A stretch of 64,000 bases of DNA. It comes from Candidatus Peribacteraceae bacterium (GTDB lineage Bacteria > Patescibacteriota > Gracilibacteria > Peribacterales > Peribacteraceae). Location: contig JAQVMW010000006.1 of the NCBI GenBank assembly GCA_028703445.1, positions 1 to 64,000 of the forward strand, given 5' to 3'. The notes under the pieces are model-generated. The model was not told the origin of the DNA and made no database searches. It saw only the letters and a program-made list of their open reading frames with translations. Each line of letters opens with the position of its first letter. Position 1 is the first letter of the stretch. The position numbers and the translations under genes are program-made. Shown piece by piece: positions 51,486 to 60,736 of the stretch.

Positions 51486-53323
51486 ATACTCCGCCTGCCG
51501 ATGCCCCGCTCACCCCTTCCTCGCGTTCACGGCGCGTGGGGCAGCGCGTGCAGGGATTCGTGCACAGCATCAGGGTGAGAAGCTACGTCATGGGCATGGC
51601 CGTCGTGATTGTGCTCGGCAGCAGCTACTTCGTCTTCGCCAATGGCAGCAGCGAAACATCAACCGTGACCACTGACCTGGCAATCGTGGAACGGAGGAAC
51701 ATCGTCACGTCCGTCAAAGCCACGGGCACGGTCACATTCGCCAACGAGCAGCAGCTGAAATTCAACACGAAAGGAACGGTGGCACGAGTGAGCGTGAAAG
51801 AAGGAGACACCGTCAAGAAGGGACAGGTGGTCGCGGAACTCGATCACACGAGCGCGCAGGCAGATGTCACCCAGGCGTACCTGGCCATCTCTGCAAGCCG
51901 CCTGCAACTGGAACAGCTCATTGCCGACCGTGAGGGAGACGCCCTGACGGCGCAGAATGTTGTAAATTCGGCTCAGCGGGCCGTAGAGCAGGCACAAACA
52001 GACCTCGAAAAAACACGGGCAACCGAACTGCAGAGCTATGGCTCCACGGCACAGGATATTTTGATCGGCTCGGAAAAATTGCTGGATTCTTTCTATGGCG
52101 TTCTGACCAACGATGCCTCCGCACGACCTCCTTCAGACATCACCACGTTGGAAATCGAACGTCTCCTCTACCGCGATTGGACACTCAAAGATCAAGTGGA
52201 ACTAAGTTTCCGCGAAGGAGTGAATCAGGCCGCCACCATGCGCCAGCACTATGGCACCCAACTGAACACCGAAAAGGACGCGTACGTGGTTGAGCATGCC
52301 CTGAGAGACGCAAGAAATCTTGCAGAGACGCTTCAGCGACTGGGCGAACAAACGTACAACATGATGCAGGGAGCGAGCACGGATTCCATTGAATTCACGG
52401 TGGATGAATTGAACACTCTACGCACTACAGTAAATACCAATCGTTCCACCGCGGCCGGGCTCGTGGAAGACGCACAGACGGCACAAGCCAACCTCGTTGC
52501 CCTGACCAACGAAGAAAGCATGCCTTCTACGACACTCCAAACCAAAGAGGACACCCTTGCGACAAACAAGGAATCGGAAATCGTCAAACAGCTGGACATG
52601 CAAAGCACTCTGAAGAGTTTGGATATCCAGATCAAACTCAAAGAAAACGAAATCAGTCAGAAAGCCGCTTCGATCACCAAACTCCAAAAATCACTGGAGG
52701 ATTACCAGATCAAAGCCCCCTTCGACGGAAAAGTCCGGCGCGTGGATTACCAGGTGGGCGACAATCTGCTGGCAGATGCCGCAGAGGATCAGTACATCGT
52801 CCTGGAGAACCGCGACTACACCGTGGTGACCATTCTCCTGGATCAGGTGGAAATCGTCCGCGTGAAAGCGGGGCTCCCGGCGACCATCACGCTGGATGCC
52901 ATCGAGAACCGCGTCTTCACGGGCTCGATTTTCGAAATCGATCCCACCCCGGTGGAAAGTTCCGGCGTCGTTTCGTACAACGTTGATCTGCGCATCCCCA
53001 CGCCCACCGATATCACCATCCTTTCGGGCATGACCACTGCGGTGGAAATCGAAACGGCCAGAAAAGACAACGTCCTCGCCGTTCCCAGCCTGGCCATCAA
53101 GTGGACGAATGGAAAAGCTGCCGTACAGACTGCCAGCGGAGAATCCAGGGCCGTGGAAACCGGCGTCACCGACGGCAAGTACACGGAAATTCTGTCTGGC
53201 GCTGAAGAAGGGGACAGCGTCTATGCGATCAATGTTTCGACTGGCAACGCCTCTTCTTCCGCAAGGGGCAACTCCATGCAGATCATGCGCACACTGGATG
53301 GAGGAGGAGGTCCTCCCCGATAA
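51482..53323 (+). CDS. Membrane-fusion (MacA/HlyD-like) periplasmic adaptor
   Basis: 613 residues: N-terminal membrane span (SYVMGMAVVIVLGSSYFVFA), biotinyl-lipoyl half (VSVKEGDTVKKGQVVAELDH), a long helical hairpin (about 120-400, longer than in MacA), the second lipoyl half (IKAPFDGKVRRVDYQVGDNL) and a beta-barrel domain (GLPATITLDAIENRVFTGSI). It links the MacB-type transporter to the cell exterior. In an organism with no clear outer membrane it probably spans the wall. Confidence 0.92.
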   Translation: MNTPPADAPLTPSSRSRRVGQRVQGFVHSIRVRSYVMGMAVVIVLGSSYFVFANGSSETSTVTTDLAIVERRNIVTSVKATGTVTFANEQQLKFNTKGTVARVSVKEGDTVKKGQVVAELDHTSAQADVTQAYLAISASRLQLEQLIADREGDALTAQNVVNSAQRAVEQAQTDLEKTRATELQSYGSTAQDILIGSEKLLDSFYGVLTNDASARPPSDITTLEIERLLYRDWTLKDQVELSFREGVNQAATMRQHYGTQLNTEKDAYVVEHALRDARNLAETLQRLGEQTYNMMQGASTDSIEFTVDELNTLRTTVNTNRSTAAGLVEDAQTAQANLVALTNEESMPSTTLQTKEDTLATNKESEIVKQLDMQSTLKSLDIQIKLKENEISQKAASITKLQKSLEDYQIKAPFDGKVRRVDYQVGDNLLADAAEDQYIVLENRDYTVVTILLDQVEIVRVKAGLPATITLDAIENRVFTGSIFEIDPTPVESSGVVSYNVDLRIPTPTDITILSGMTTAVEIETARKDNVLAVPSLAIKWTNGKAAVQTASGESRAVETGVTDGKYTEILSGAEEGDSVYAINVSTGNASSSARGNSMQIMRTLDGGGGPPR

Positions 53324-53333
53324 ATTCAAGCTC

Positions 53334-54005
53334 ATGATTCGCCTCACCAACATCATCAAGGCCTATCCGCTCGGCAAGGAACGACTGATCGTTCTGAAGG
53401 GAATATCTCTGAAAATTGAGTCGGGAGAATTCGTCGCCATCATGGGACCTTCGGGGTCGGGAAAATCCACGCTGATGAATATCGTCGGGCTGCTTGATAC
53501 TCCTTCGGGAGGATCGTACCTGCTCGAAGGAAAAGAAGTGGGCAATCTGAATGAGAACGCTCAGGCGGAAATCCGGAGCAGGCGCATCGGCTTCGTTTTT
53601 CAGTCCTTCAACCTGCTGCCGCGCATGGATGCCCTGCGCCAGGTGATGCAACCGCTGCTCTACCAGGGATGGAGTCGGCACAAGGCGGAAACGAAAGCGC
53701 AGGAATCACTGCATTTGGTCGGCCTCTCGGAACGCATTTCCCACAACCCCAACGAGCTCTCCGGCGGCCAGCAGCAGCGCGTAGCCATCGCACGGGCTAT
53801 CGCAACGAACCCGGCCATCATCCTTGCGGATGAGCCCACGGGCGCTCTCGATACGCAAACCGGCCACGAAGTCATGGATATCCTCACTAATCTCAACAAG
53901 CTGGGAAAAACCATCGTCATGGTGACCCACGAGCCGCGCGTTGCCACCTTCGCCCACCGCACCATCCACATTCAGGATGGCCTTATTCGTTCCGAAGAAA
54001 ATTAA
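53334..54005 (+). CDS. ABC transporter ATP-binding protein (MacB/LolD type)
   Basis: The ATG at 53334 (MIRLTNIIKAYPLGKERLIV) gives 223 residues. Walker A GPSGSGKST, Q-loop FQSFNLLPRM, signature LSGGQQQRVAIARA, Walker B AIILADEPTGALD and the H-loop VTHEPR are complete. It powers the permease encoded next, whose ATG overlaps its TAA by 1 nt. Confidence 0.95.
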   Translation: MIRLTNIIKAYPLGKERLIVLKGISLKIESGEFVAIMGPSGSGKSTLMNIVGLLDTPSGGSYLLEGKEVGNLNENAQAEIRSRRIGFVFQSFNLLPRMDALRQVMQPLLYQGWSRHKAETKAQESLHLVGLSERISHNPNELSGGQQQRVAIARAIATNPAIILADEPTGALDTQTGHEVMDILTNLNKLGKTIVMVTHEPRVATFAHRTIHIQDGLIRSEEN

Positions 54006-55222
54006 TGAATATTTTGGAGAACATCCGAAACGCCTTGGGGGCAATCGGCAGCAACAAGATGCGCGCGGGGCTCACCATGCTCGGCATCATCATCGGTGTC
54101 GCCTCGGTCGTGCTGATGGTCGCCATCGGACAGGGAGCGCAGAAAAGCGTCACCTCGCGCCTCGAAAGCCTGGGAACAAACCTGCTCTCGATCTCGCCGG
54201 GGAGCCCGAACCAAACCAATGTCCGCTTCGGCGGCGGTTCGACCAGCGCGCTCGAAGACACGGACGCCGACGCCATCAGAGAATTCGTTCCCGGACTCAG
54301 TGGCATAGAACCGGAACTCAGTGGACGGCAGCAGGTCATCAACGGCGCTCAGAACGCCAATACGAGCGTGATCGGAACCACGCCGGATTATTTGTCCGTG
54401 CGCAACGCGACCCTGGACTACGGAAGTTTTATCACGCAAGACAACCTCACCAACGTGGATAAAGTGGCAGTGCTGGGACCGGACACGGTTTTAACACTCT
54501 TCCCCGATGATCCGGACCCGCTCGGAAATACCTTTCACATCGGAAAGCATATTTTCACCGTCATCGGCGTGCTCAAGTCGAAAGGCAGCTCGGGCATGAC
54601 CAACCGCGACGACCTGGTGTTGATCCCCCTGACCACGATGCAGCGCCGGATTACAGGAAAAAATACTTTGAGCTCCATCAGCGTTTCGGTGACGAACCAG
54701 GAAAATATGACCTACGCGCAGCAGGTCATCACGGCCGTCCTCTTAAACGCCCACGGGATCACAGATACGTCCAAGCAAGACTTTACCGTCCTAAGCCAGG
54801 CCGATGCGGTGGAGACACTCAATGAGGTCACAGGAACCTTCACCCTCCTGCTCGGCGGCATCGCGGCGATCTCGCTCATTGTCGGCGGTATCGGCGTGAT
54901 GAATATCATGCTCGTGTCGGTAACGGAACGAACGCGGGAAATCGGCATCCGCAAGGCTATTGGTGCGAAGAAGCGCGACATCCTGCTGCAATTTCTCGTG
55001 GAATCCACCGTCCTCAGCGTGATGGGAGGCTTCATCGGCATCCTGATCAGCGCCGTGGGGTCGTGGATCATCAAAAGCTATTTCAGCCTCGATACTTCAG
55101 TCGCCCTGTCGTCGGTCCTCCTCGCCTTCGCCTTCTCGGTCGGCGTGGGAATTTTCTTCGGCATGCTGCCGGCGTGGAAGGCCGCGAAATTGAGACCGAT
55201 CGAAGCGCTGCGGTACGAATGA
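54005..55222 (+). CDS. ABC transporter permease (MacB type)
   Basis: 405 residues: first membrane span within MRAGLTMLGIIIGVASVVLM, a large external domain (about 45-270), then three C-terminal spans (FTLLLGGIAAISLIVGGIGV, ILLQFLVESTVLSVMGGFIG, FAFSVGVGIFFGMLPAWKAA). ERTREIGIRKAIGAKKRDIL is the family coupling motif. With the ATPase and adaptor it forms a mechanotransmission exporter for peptides, lipids or antibiotics. Confidence 0.95.
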   Translation: MNILENIRNALGAIGSNKMRAGLTMLGIIIGVASVVLMVAIGQGAQKSVTSRLESLGTNLLSISPGSPNQTNVRFGGGSTSALEDTDADAIREFVPGLSGIEPELSGRQQVINGAQNANTSVIGTTPDYLSVRNATLDYGSFITQDNLTNVDKVAVLGPDTVLTLFPDDPDPLGNTFHIGKHIFTVIGVLKSKGSSGMTNRDDLVLIPLTTMQRRITGKNTLSSISVSVTNQENMTYAQQVITAVLLNAHGITDTSKQDFTVLSQADAVETLNEVTGTFTLLLGGIAAISLIVGGIGVMNIMLVSVTERTREIGIRKAIGAKKRDILLQFLVESTVLSVMGGFIGILISAVGSWIIKSYFSLDTSVALSSVLLAFAFSVGVGIFFGMLPAWKAAKLRPIEALRYE

Positions 55223-55225
55223 TTT

Positions 55226-55390
55226 CGTGAGAGACAAACCTGCGGTTTTTCTCTCACGGTCTCTCTTTTCCCTTTTTGTACAAACCTCCATCCCCCGGCC
55301 CCTTCCTCCACAAGAGGAAGGGGAGATGCAGATGCAAAACACAAACATTCCCCCTCTCTTGTGGAGAGGGGGCTAGGGGGGAGAGGAATT
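55226..55390 (+). repeat. Family 1 half-copy (e) plus GC-rich hairpins after the exporter operon
   Basis: Hairpin 1 GTGAGAGACAAACC-TGC-GGTTTTTCTCTCAC is followed by GGTCTCTCTTTTCCCTTTTT and probably terminates the operon. Hairpin 2 of the family is missing. Two further hairpins, CTTCCTC...GAGGAAG and CCCCCTCTC...GAGAGGGGG, lie before the next gene end. Confidence 0.7.
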
Positions 55391-55391
55391 C

Positions 55392-56414
55392 CTACTCTTC
55401 GATATACAGCAGCGGATTTTTCTTTACGCCCTTCACGCGGACTTCGAAGTGGGTATGGATACCAGTTGCCCCGTAGACAAGCCCCGTATTGCCCATGGCT
55501 GCGATCAGCTGTCCGCGCTGCACCTGATCCCCCGCCTTCACATAGAGCTCTTTGTTGTGCGCATAGAGCGTGACGAGCGCATTGCCATGATCGATCTCGA
55601 TTACATTCCCGAAGCCGCCGTTCCACCCGTTTTCGGCCCGGATCACCGTTCCGGCCTCGGCAGCAAAGATCGGCCCGCCGCCCTTCTCTTGCAGATCGAG
55701 AGCGTAGTGACCGGCATTGAAGTACTGCGTGATGAAGCAATTCGAGCTACACGGCTTCTGCAGCACCCCGGATGTCGGCGCCGTGGTGAGTTCTTCCATC
55801 GGCTTGGTGGGAGGCGGTGTGCGTCCGTTCCCCTTTTTGCTTGAGGCTTTGGAAGACATGGCGGCAGCCACGATAACCGGTTTTGTCACGATCGGTTTGC
55901 CACCCGGAATGATGAGTTCCTGTCCCGCCATGAGAAAACTCCCCTTCATCTTGTTCTGCTGCGCGACGGCATCTGCGGGAATGTCATAGAGCTCCGCAAT
56001 ACCGAGGAGCGTCTGCCCTGCTTTGACGGTATGCAGAACGCCATCCACGGGCAGGATCACGAGCTCATCGCCGGGATGAATGGTCGCGCCCTCGCGGAGG
56101 TTATTGGTCCAGGCGATTGTCTCTTTGGAAATCTTGTACCGCAGCGCCAGCCGCTCGAGGCTGTCTCCCTCCTTCACGGTGTACGCGATTGCCTCGGAGT
56201 ACGCACGACGCCCTCCCTGCTGCGTGAGGGACGAGGACTTCATGAGAAAACCATCCTCGACGAGCAGGAATTGTTGTTCGACGGATTCGACGTCTTCGAA
56301 TGCCATCGCGGGTTTCGGAGCGTAGGGCGGAATCACCAGGGAAACGAGCAGCGCAACCCCGCATGCGAGACGCACTCGGAGAGAGAGCCAGTGCATGACG
56401 GATTCCTGGGACAT
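55392..56414 (-). CDS. LysM-M23 peptidoglycan endopeptidase
   Basis: 340 residues: N-terminal signal or anchor (VRLACGVALLVSLVIPPYA), two LysM modules (about 77-122, YTVKEGDSLERLALRYKISK; and 127-171, HTVKAGQTLLGIAELYDIPA), a linker, and an M23 metallopeptidase domain with GHYALDLQ (zinc His and Asp) and GIHTHFEVR (HxH). It cuts peptide cross-bridges, for growth, division or predation-like contact. The next gene upstream encodes a carboxypeptidase of the same pathway, 10 nt away. Confidence 0.93.
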   Translation of the reverse strand: MSQESVMHWLSLRVRLACGVALLVSLVIPPYAPKPAMAFEDVESVEQQFLLVEDGFLMKSSSLTQQGGRRAYSEAIAYTVKEGDSLERLALRYKISKETIAWTNNLREGATIHPGDELVILPVDGVLHTVKAGQTLLGIAELYDIPADAVAQQNKMKGSFLMAGQELIIPGGKPIVTKPVIVAAAMSSKASSKKGNGRTPPPTKPMEELTTAPTSGVLQKPCSSNCFITQYFNAGHYALDLQEKGGGPIFAAEAGTVIRAENGWNGGFGNVIEIDHGNALVTLYAHNKELYVKAGDQVQRGQLIAAMGNTGLVYGATGIHTHFEVRVKGVKKNPLLYIEE

Positions 56415-56424
56415 TCAGCGAAAA

Positions 56425-57441
56425 TTACTGCGTGGCCTGTGAACGGTCGCGCGTGTCGGAAGCCGGGCACCCGCCGCCGCCATCAGCCTTCGCTGAAGCT
56501 TCGGCCGGCGAGAGGCTTTGGCGGGCATGCCCGCCGCCCTGCGCGCACTCCGTGTCCTGTACGGGCGTCTCGGTGGCACCCATTGATCCAAAAAGGCTCA
56601 AGAGAATGGCCTGCATATCGTCATAGCGCTTCTGGGACTTGAGCAGCACCACAACGTACTCATGTCCGTCTTTCCCCACCACCGAAACCAGGCACTGGCC
56701 GGCGGCGTTGGTGGTGCCGGTCTTGCCCTCTTCCACGAGCGGATTATTCGCTCGCAGCAGCGCGTGGGTATGCGTGAGAGGAATTGTCTGGCCTGAGCGG
56801 CTTTGGATCACCGTTCCCTTGAGTGACATTCGTTCACGGATGGCAGATTCATTCTGAATAAAGGAAACCAGACGAGCGATGTCGCGCGGCGTGGACCACT
56901 GGCGCGGATCATCCATACCCGAAGCATTGGCATACTGGGTTCCGGTGAGTCCCAGAGACAGAGCCCGCGCGTTCATCTCTTTTACGAAAGTTTCCAGAGA
57001 GCCGCTGTGGAACCGCGCCAACGTGACCGCGGCATCGTTGGCGGACGCGATGAGCAGCGCGGAGAGCAAATCCCCCACCGTGAATTGTTCGCCTGCCGGA
57101 AGGTACGCCACACTCCCCGGTGTCTCCGCGATATCTTTGGGAATGGTCACCCACTCCTCAAGATCATGCTTCTCGACGATGAGCAGCGCAGTCATGAGTT
57201 TGGTCAGGCTCGCCATGGGCCGCTCGATGTCGGCCTGCATGCCATACACCGACTGGCCCGAGGCAAGATCCACAACGATGATGCCGGACGCGGAGAGGCG
57301 CCGGTCAATGGAAACGCGTTCCGCAGGCGGTGCTATGGGAACACCCACGAGGGAAGCGAGGGGCGGTAAGGGAAGCGGAATATCTGCCGCCACGGGGAAC
57401 AACCCCAGAAGGAGTGCAGATAACACCGAACTCATGAACAT
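56425..57441 (-). CDS. D-alanyl-D-alanine carboxypeptidase (S11, penicillin-binding)
   Basis: 338 residues with a signal peptide (SSVLSALLLGLFPVAADI), catalytic SxxK as SLTKL (in RPMASLTKLMTALLI), SxN as SAN and KTG as EGKTGTT. It trims the terminal D-Ala of peptidoglycan stems. The C-terminus (QGGGHARQSLSPAEASAKADGGGGCPASDT) is encoded by palindromic repeat DNA (GGCGGGCATGCCCGCC and AAGCTTCAGCGAAGGCT), so the reading frame has been extended by a repeat. The start may be 57441 or 57435. Confidence 0.93.
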   Translation of the reverse strand: MFMSSVLSALLLGLFPVAADIPLPLPPLASLVGVPIAPPAERVSIDRRLSASGIIVVDLASGQSVYGMQADIERPMASLTKLMTALLIVEKHDLEEWVTIPKDIAETPGSVAYLPAGEQFTVGDLLSALLIASANDAAVTLARFHSGSLETFVKEMNARALSLGLTGTQYANASGMDDPRQWSTPRDIARLVSFIQNESAIRERMSLKGTVIQSRSGQTIPLTHTHALLRANNPLVEEGKTGTTNAAGQCLVSVVGKDGHEYVVVLLKSQKRYDDMQAILLSLFGSMGATETPVQDTECAQGGGHARQSLSPAEASAKADGGGGCPASDTRDRSQATQ

Positions 57442-57574
57442 CGGCTTCAGCCTAGAGGAATTGAGCGATCTCCGAAAGGAAGAGAAGGAATTTTACGGGG
57501 AAAGAAATAGGAGAAAATCAAGACCGCCTCACTCAAGGAACGATGGACAGACTCCGAAGTCCTCGCGCCGTTCA

Positions 57575-58495
57575 TTAACGATAGATCACGCGATCCGCTA
57601 GCCGCAGATCTATGTATTCTTTCACTTCCGACAAGCCCACTGACCGTAAAAACATGCGATACCTGAGCAATTGCTCCTCCAATGGGCTACGCACATCGAA
57701 CCAGAGACTCACTTTGTCCACTACAAGATGAAACTCCTGCGCGCGGATGAAGGCGACTCGGCGCTTCACGCTCTGCCCGAACTGCGTTTGCAGCGTATCG
57801 ACCGCCTGTTGCATGCGCGCCAAAAAATCCTGCGAGAGAATCGGAGACCCGGGCTCCGGCCGGATGCCCCAATCCACGAGATCAATGAGCGGAAGAGAAT
57901 TCCCGCCGGTGAAACCTGGCGGAGTGACGACGAATGTGCCGCGGTCGGTGATGAATGTCAGCGTCGTCCCCGAGCCCTGAATAGGCAGATTCTCTTCGCC
58001 GGGCGCAAGCACGCGAGAGCGGGCAACGAGCGGCGAAAGTTCCACACGCACAAAGAGTTGCGACGGATAGCGCTTGTTCACTGTCACGCTACGGATATCC
58101 GGAATGCGCTGCTCTAACAGCAACCGGATTTCGCGGCTGGAAACGGTGACGAGCGAATGACCGAAGAGCGGAGCGAGAAGCTGTTGTATCTCCTCAATAT
58201 CGAGCCGCAGGTCCGTGCGCGAAACGCGGATCTCCTCCACCTGTCCGATCGGAGAGAATGCAACGATCCCTCCGGCGAGCAACACGAGCAAAACGAGGGT
58301 GATGGCAGACCACTGGATGATCGCCTTGCGCCAGTTTGAAATCCCCCTGCGCGTCGCATGCGCCCAGCGCCGCCAACGCACGACGAGACGGCTGCGGAGC
58401 GGAACCGCGTGTCTGCGGGCAACAAGGCGCTGCGTGCTGCGGCTGACCGGACGATTGAACCGACGAGGGATGCGGGAGGCGGGGCGGAGGGACAC
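57575..58495 (-). CDS. ftsQ: FtsQ-like cell-division protein with POTRA domain
   Basis: 306 residues: a long Arg-rich cytoplasmic N-terminus, one membrane span (IIQWSAITLVLLVLLAGGIV), a POTRA domain (VEEIRVSRTDLRLDIEEIQQ, IPDIRSVTVNKRYPSQLFVR) and an FtsQ/DivIB beta domain ending VKEYIDLRLADRVIYR. FtsQ joins the division proteins FtsB/FtsL. Neighbouring wall enzymes support an envelope cluster. Confidence 0.85.
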   Translation of the reverse strand: MSLRPASRIPRRFNRPVSRSTQRLVARRHAVPLRSRLVVRWRRWAHATRRGISNWRKAIIQWSAITLVLLVLLAGGIVAFSPIGQVEEIRVSRTDLRLDIEEIQQLLAPLFGHSLVTVSSREIRLLLEQRIPDIRSVTVNKRYPSQLFVRVELSPLVARSRVLAPGEENLPIQGSGTTLTFITDRGTFVVTPPGFTGGNSLPLIDLVDWGIRPEPGSPILSQDFLARMQQAVDTLQTQFGQSVKRRVAFIRAQEFHLVVDKVSLWFDVRSPLEEQLLRYRMFLRSVGLSEVKEYIDLRLADRVIYR

Positions 58496-58499
58496 GGTG

Positions 58500-58615
58500 G
58501 CCTATGGTACATTGGCGATTGCCCGATTGGCGATTGTCGATTTATCTCTTGCTCTGCTGTAATCGCCAATGGACATATCGCCAATCGACAATGTAATAGT
58601 TCCACGAGATGATAC
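58500..58615 (+). repeat. Dispersed repeat family 3 (GATTGGCGAT type), copy 2
   Basis: ATTGGCGATTGCCCGATTGG, CGATTGTCGATT, then CGCCAATGGACATATCGCCA and TTCCACGAGATGATACGTTC. It aligns with 27580-27690 in order and spacing. The end supplies a TGATAC -10-like box (58610-58615) 9 nt before the glycosyltransferase ATG, so the repeat may double as a promoter. Confidence 0.7.
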
Positions 58616-58624
58616 GTTCACCCT

Positions 58625-59737
58625 ATGCGACTTGCCATTATCGCCGACTGGCTGCCGACCTTCGGAGGCGCGGAACACGTGATCGCCGAGTTCCATGCAC
58701 TCTGGCCGGAGGCTCCGATTTTCACCACTGTGGCGCGACACGGACACTTGGGACCGCTGGATCAGGCGGATATTCGCACGAACAATCTCCAAACGTGGTA
58801 TCGCCTCCTGAGACGACATGAAGTCTTGCTGCCCTGGATGCCGCGCACCATCGAGGCGATCGACCTGAGGGAATTCGATGTTGTCGTAAGCTCCTCACAC
58901 GCCGTGGCAAAGGGGATCATCCCGCCATCCTCCGCCGTGCACGTGTGCTACTGCCACACGCCCATGCGCTACGCGTGGGAGATGGAGGAGGAGTATCTGC
59001 GCGATTTCCGCGTCCCGCACATGCTCCGCCGGGCGGTGAAGCGCACACTCAAGCAGCTACGCCGTTGGGACATGACGACAGCCAAGCGGGTGGACCGGTT
59101 CCTCGCCAATTCCAAGACGACACAGGAACGCATTTCCCGCGTGTACGGCCGCGAGAGCACGGTGATCCCTCCGCCCGTCTCCGATCGTTTTTTCCTGCCC
59201 CCCATCCCCGATAACCAATCCCAAATCCCCAATTCCTATTTTCTCGCCATCGGACGCCTGGTGCCGTACAAGCGCTTCGATCTACTTATTGGGGCGGCCA
59301 ACGCACTTAAGTTTCCGCTGACGATTGCGGGGACAGGCCGGGATTTTTCTCGATTGAAAGCGCTCGCGGGACCGACGGTACAGTTGCTCGGCTTCGTCCC
59401 GGATGCAGACCTGCCCGAACTGTACAGCCATGCTCGCGCCCTGCTGCTGCCGCAGATCGAGGATGCCGGCGTTGTTCCGTTGGAGGCACAGGCCTGCGGT
59501 ACGCCCGTGATCGCGCTTCGGCGCGGCGGCGTACTGGACACGGTGCGGAAGGACGTCACGGGAATATTCTTTGAAGAGCAGACGGTTGCCGCACTGCAAG
59601 AGGCACTGGGACGATTCGAACGCGCGGCCTTTGATCCGAGTGCGATCCGCGAACACGCGCGGCAATTCTCGAGCACGCGCTTCAGAGAACGGATCCTTTC
59701 CGCCGTGCAGAAATCCGGCCAATACAACCGGAGGTGA
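58625..59737 (+). CDS. Glycosyltransferase, GT4 family
   Basis: 370 residues with a GT-B fold: MRLAIIADWLPTFGGAEHVI (N-terminal nucleotide-sugar loop), VCYCHTPMRYAWEMEEEYLR, FLAIGRLVPYKRFDLLIGAA, LGFVPDADLPELYSHARALL and the donor-binding IEDAGVVPLEAQACGTPVIA (E..G..E motif). It transfers a sugar from an activated donor to an envelope glycan. Between PPPVSDRFF and YFLAIGRL there is an in-frame segment PPIPDNQSQIPNS encoded by CCAATCCC/CCCCAATTCC words, also found in the FemAB gene. Confidence 0.95.
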   Translation: MRLAIIADWLPTFGGAEHVIAEFHALWPEAPIFTTVARHGHLGPLDQADIRTNNLQTWYRLLRRHEVLLPWMPRTIEAIDLREFDVVVSSSHAVAKGIIPPSSAVHVCYCHTPMRYAWEMEEEYLRDFRVPHMLRRAVKRTLKQLRRWDMTTAKRVDRFLANSKTTQERISRVYGRESTVIPPPVSDRFFLPPIPDNQSQIPNSYFLAIGRLVPYKRFDLLIGAANALKFPLTIAGTGRDFSRLKALAGPTVQLLGFVPDADLPELYSHARALLLPQIEDAGVVPLEAQACGTPVIALRRGGVLDTVRKDVTGIFFEEQTVAALQEALGRFERAAFDPSAIREHARQFSSTRFRERILSAVQKSGQYNRR

Positions 59738-59769
59738 GCGTTCGGACTTCATCTGCTACGCTGTCACCC

Positions 59770-60720
59770 ATGAAGCAAGCTCTCCAGACATTTTGTCGGC
59801 GCATCTGGACGAATGTCGCACACCCGTCCGGTTATAAGACATACCTGAAAGCATCCTTCTGGTCCTCGCTGTGGTATGTGTACTGGCTCCTGACGGCGAC
59901 GATCTTCATCTCGATGGCCGTCTTTCTCGTTGGATTTTTCCGGTCCCTCCCATCGATCCGGCAGGGCATCGCTGTGTTCGAGCAGGATTTGCCAACGTTG
60001 TATCCCGCGGAGCTCGTCGTGACACTCGAGGACGGAGAAATTCAAACGAACATGCCGGAGCCGTACTTCGTCGATTTCCCACCGCGCTGGCAGGAATTCC
60101 TGCGCGGACAGGATGAGCTGAAAATCCAGGGCAGGGAAGCCGACGAGCTCCCCCCGCACTTCATCACCATCGATACGAATGCACGCGTGGAGGATTACTC
60201 CCTCGACAAGTCGTTCATCCTCGTCACGCGCACAGCCATCGTGCTGCCGGATAAGGACACGAGCTATCGCGTCGTTTCTCTCGATGAGACCGAGCAGGAT
60301 TTCACGATGGACAAGGAAGTCTACGACCAGCTGGTTGCGGCCGCCTCCCCCTTCATCAGCATCGTTCCGTCTCTTCTCGTCGGCGTCGTGATCGCGGGGC
60401 TCTTCCTCCTGCCCTTCATTGGAGCTGCATTCGCCGTCCTGTGGTATCTGCTCTATCTGCTCATCTTTGTTCTTGTCGTCTGGATCATCGCAGCCATCAT
60501 GAGCCGGAAGATCGGGTATGGGGACATCTACAAACTCTCACTCAACGCGCTCACCGCTCCACTGCTGATCACCTTCGTCGGAGACAAGGCCGGCCTCGCG
60601 TACTCCTACCTCTTCAGTCTGCTCTTCCTCGGCTGGATGATCGCCGTCCTCCGGTTTTTGCCCAGGCACGGAGCACGCCTGCGTGCCGGAAACGCCGGCG
60701 TGAAGGCACGAAAAAAATGA
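59770..60720 (+). CDS. DUF1189-like integral membrane protein
   Basis: 316 residues: one N-terminal span (SLWYVYWLLTATIFISMAVF), an external domain (about 55-195) and four or five C-terminal spans. The SFWSSLWYVYWL start and AELVVTLEDGEIQTN resemble DUF1189 proteins; role unknown. TACGCT (59757-59762) 7 nt before the ATG suggests a leaderless mRNA. Confidence 0.75.
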   Translation: MKQALQTFCRRIWTNVAHPSGYKTYLKASFWSSLWYVYWLLTATIFISMAVFLVGFFRSLPSIRQGIAVFEQDLPTLYPAELVVTLEDGEIQTNMPEPYFVDFPPRWQEFLRGQDELKIQGREADELPPHFITIDTNARVEDYSLDKSFILVTRTAIVLPDKDTSYRVVSLDETEQDFTMDKEVYDQLVAAASPFISIVPSLLVGVVIAGLFLLPFIGAAFAVLWYLLYLLIFVLVVWIIAAIMSRKIGYGDIYKLSLNALTAPLLITFVGDKAGLAYSYLFSLLFLGWMIAVLRFLPRHGARLRAGNAGVKARKK

Positions 60721-60736
60721 TCGGGTATACTGAAAC

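Noticed and set aside
57434-57601. 55-codon plus-strand ORF between the carboxypeptidase and ftsQ
   Set aside because: It overlaps both neighbours' ends, lacks a clear start signal and has no recognisable motif.
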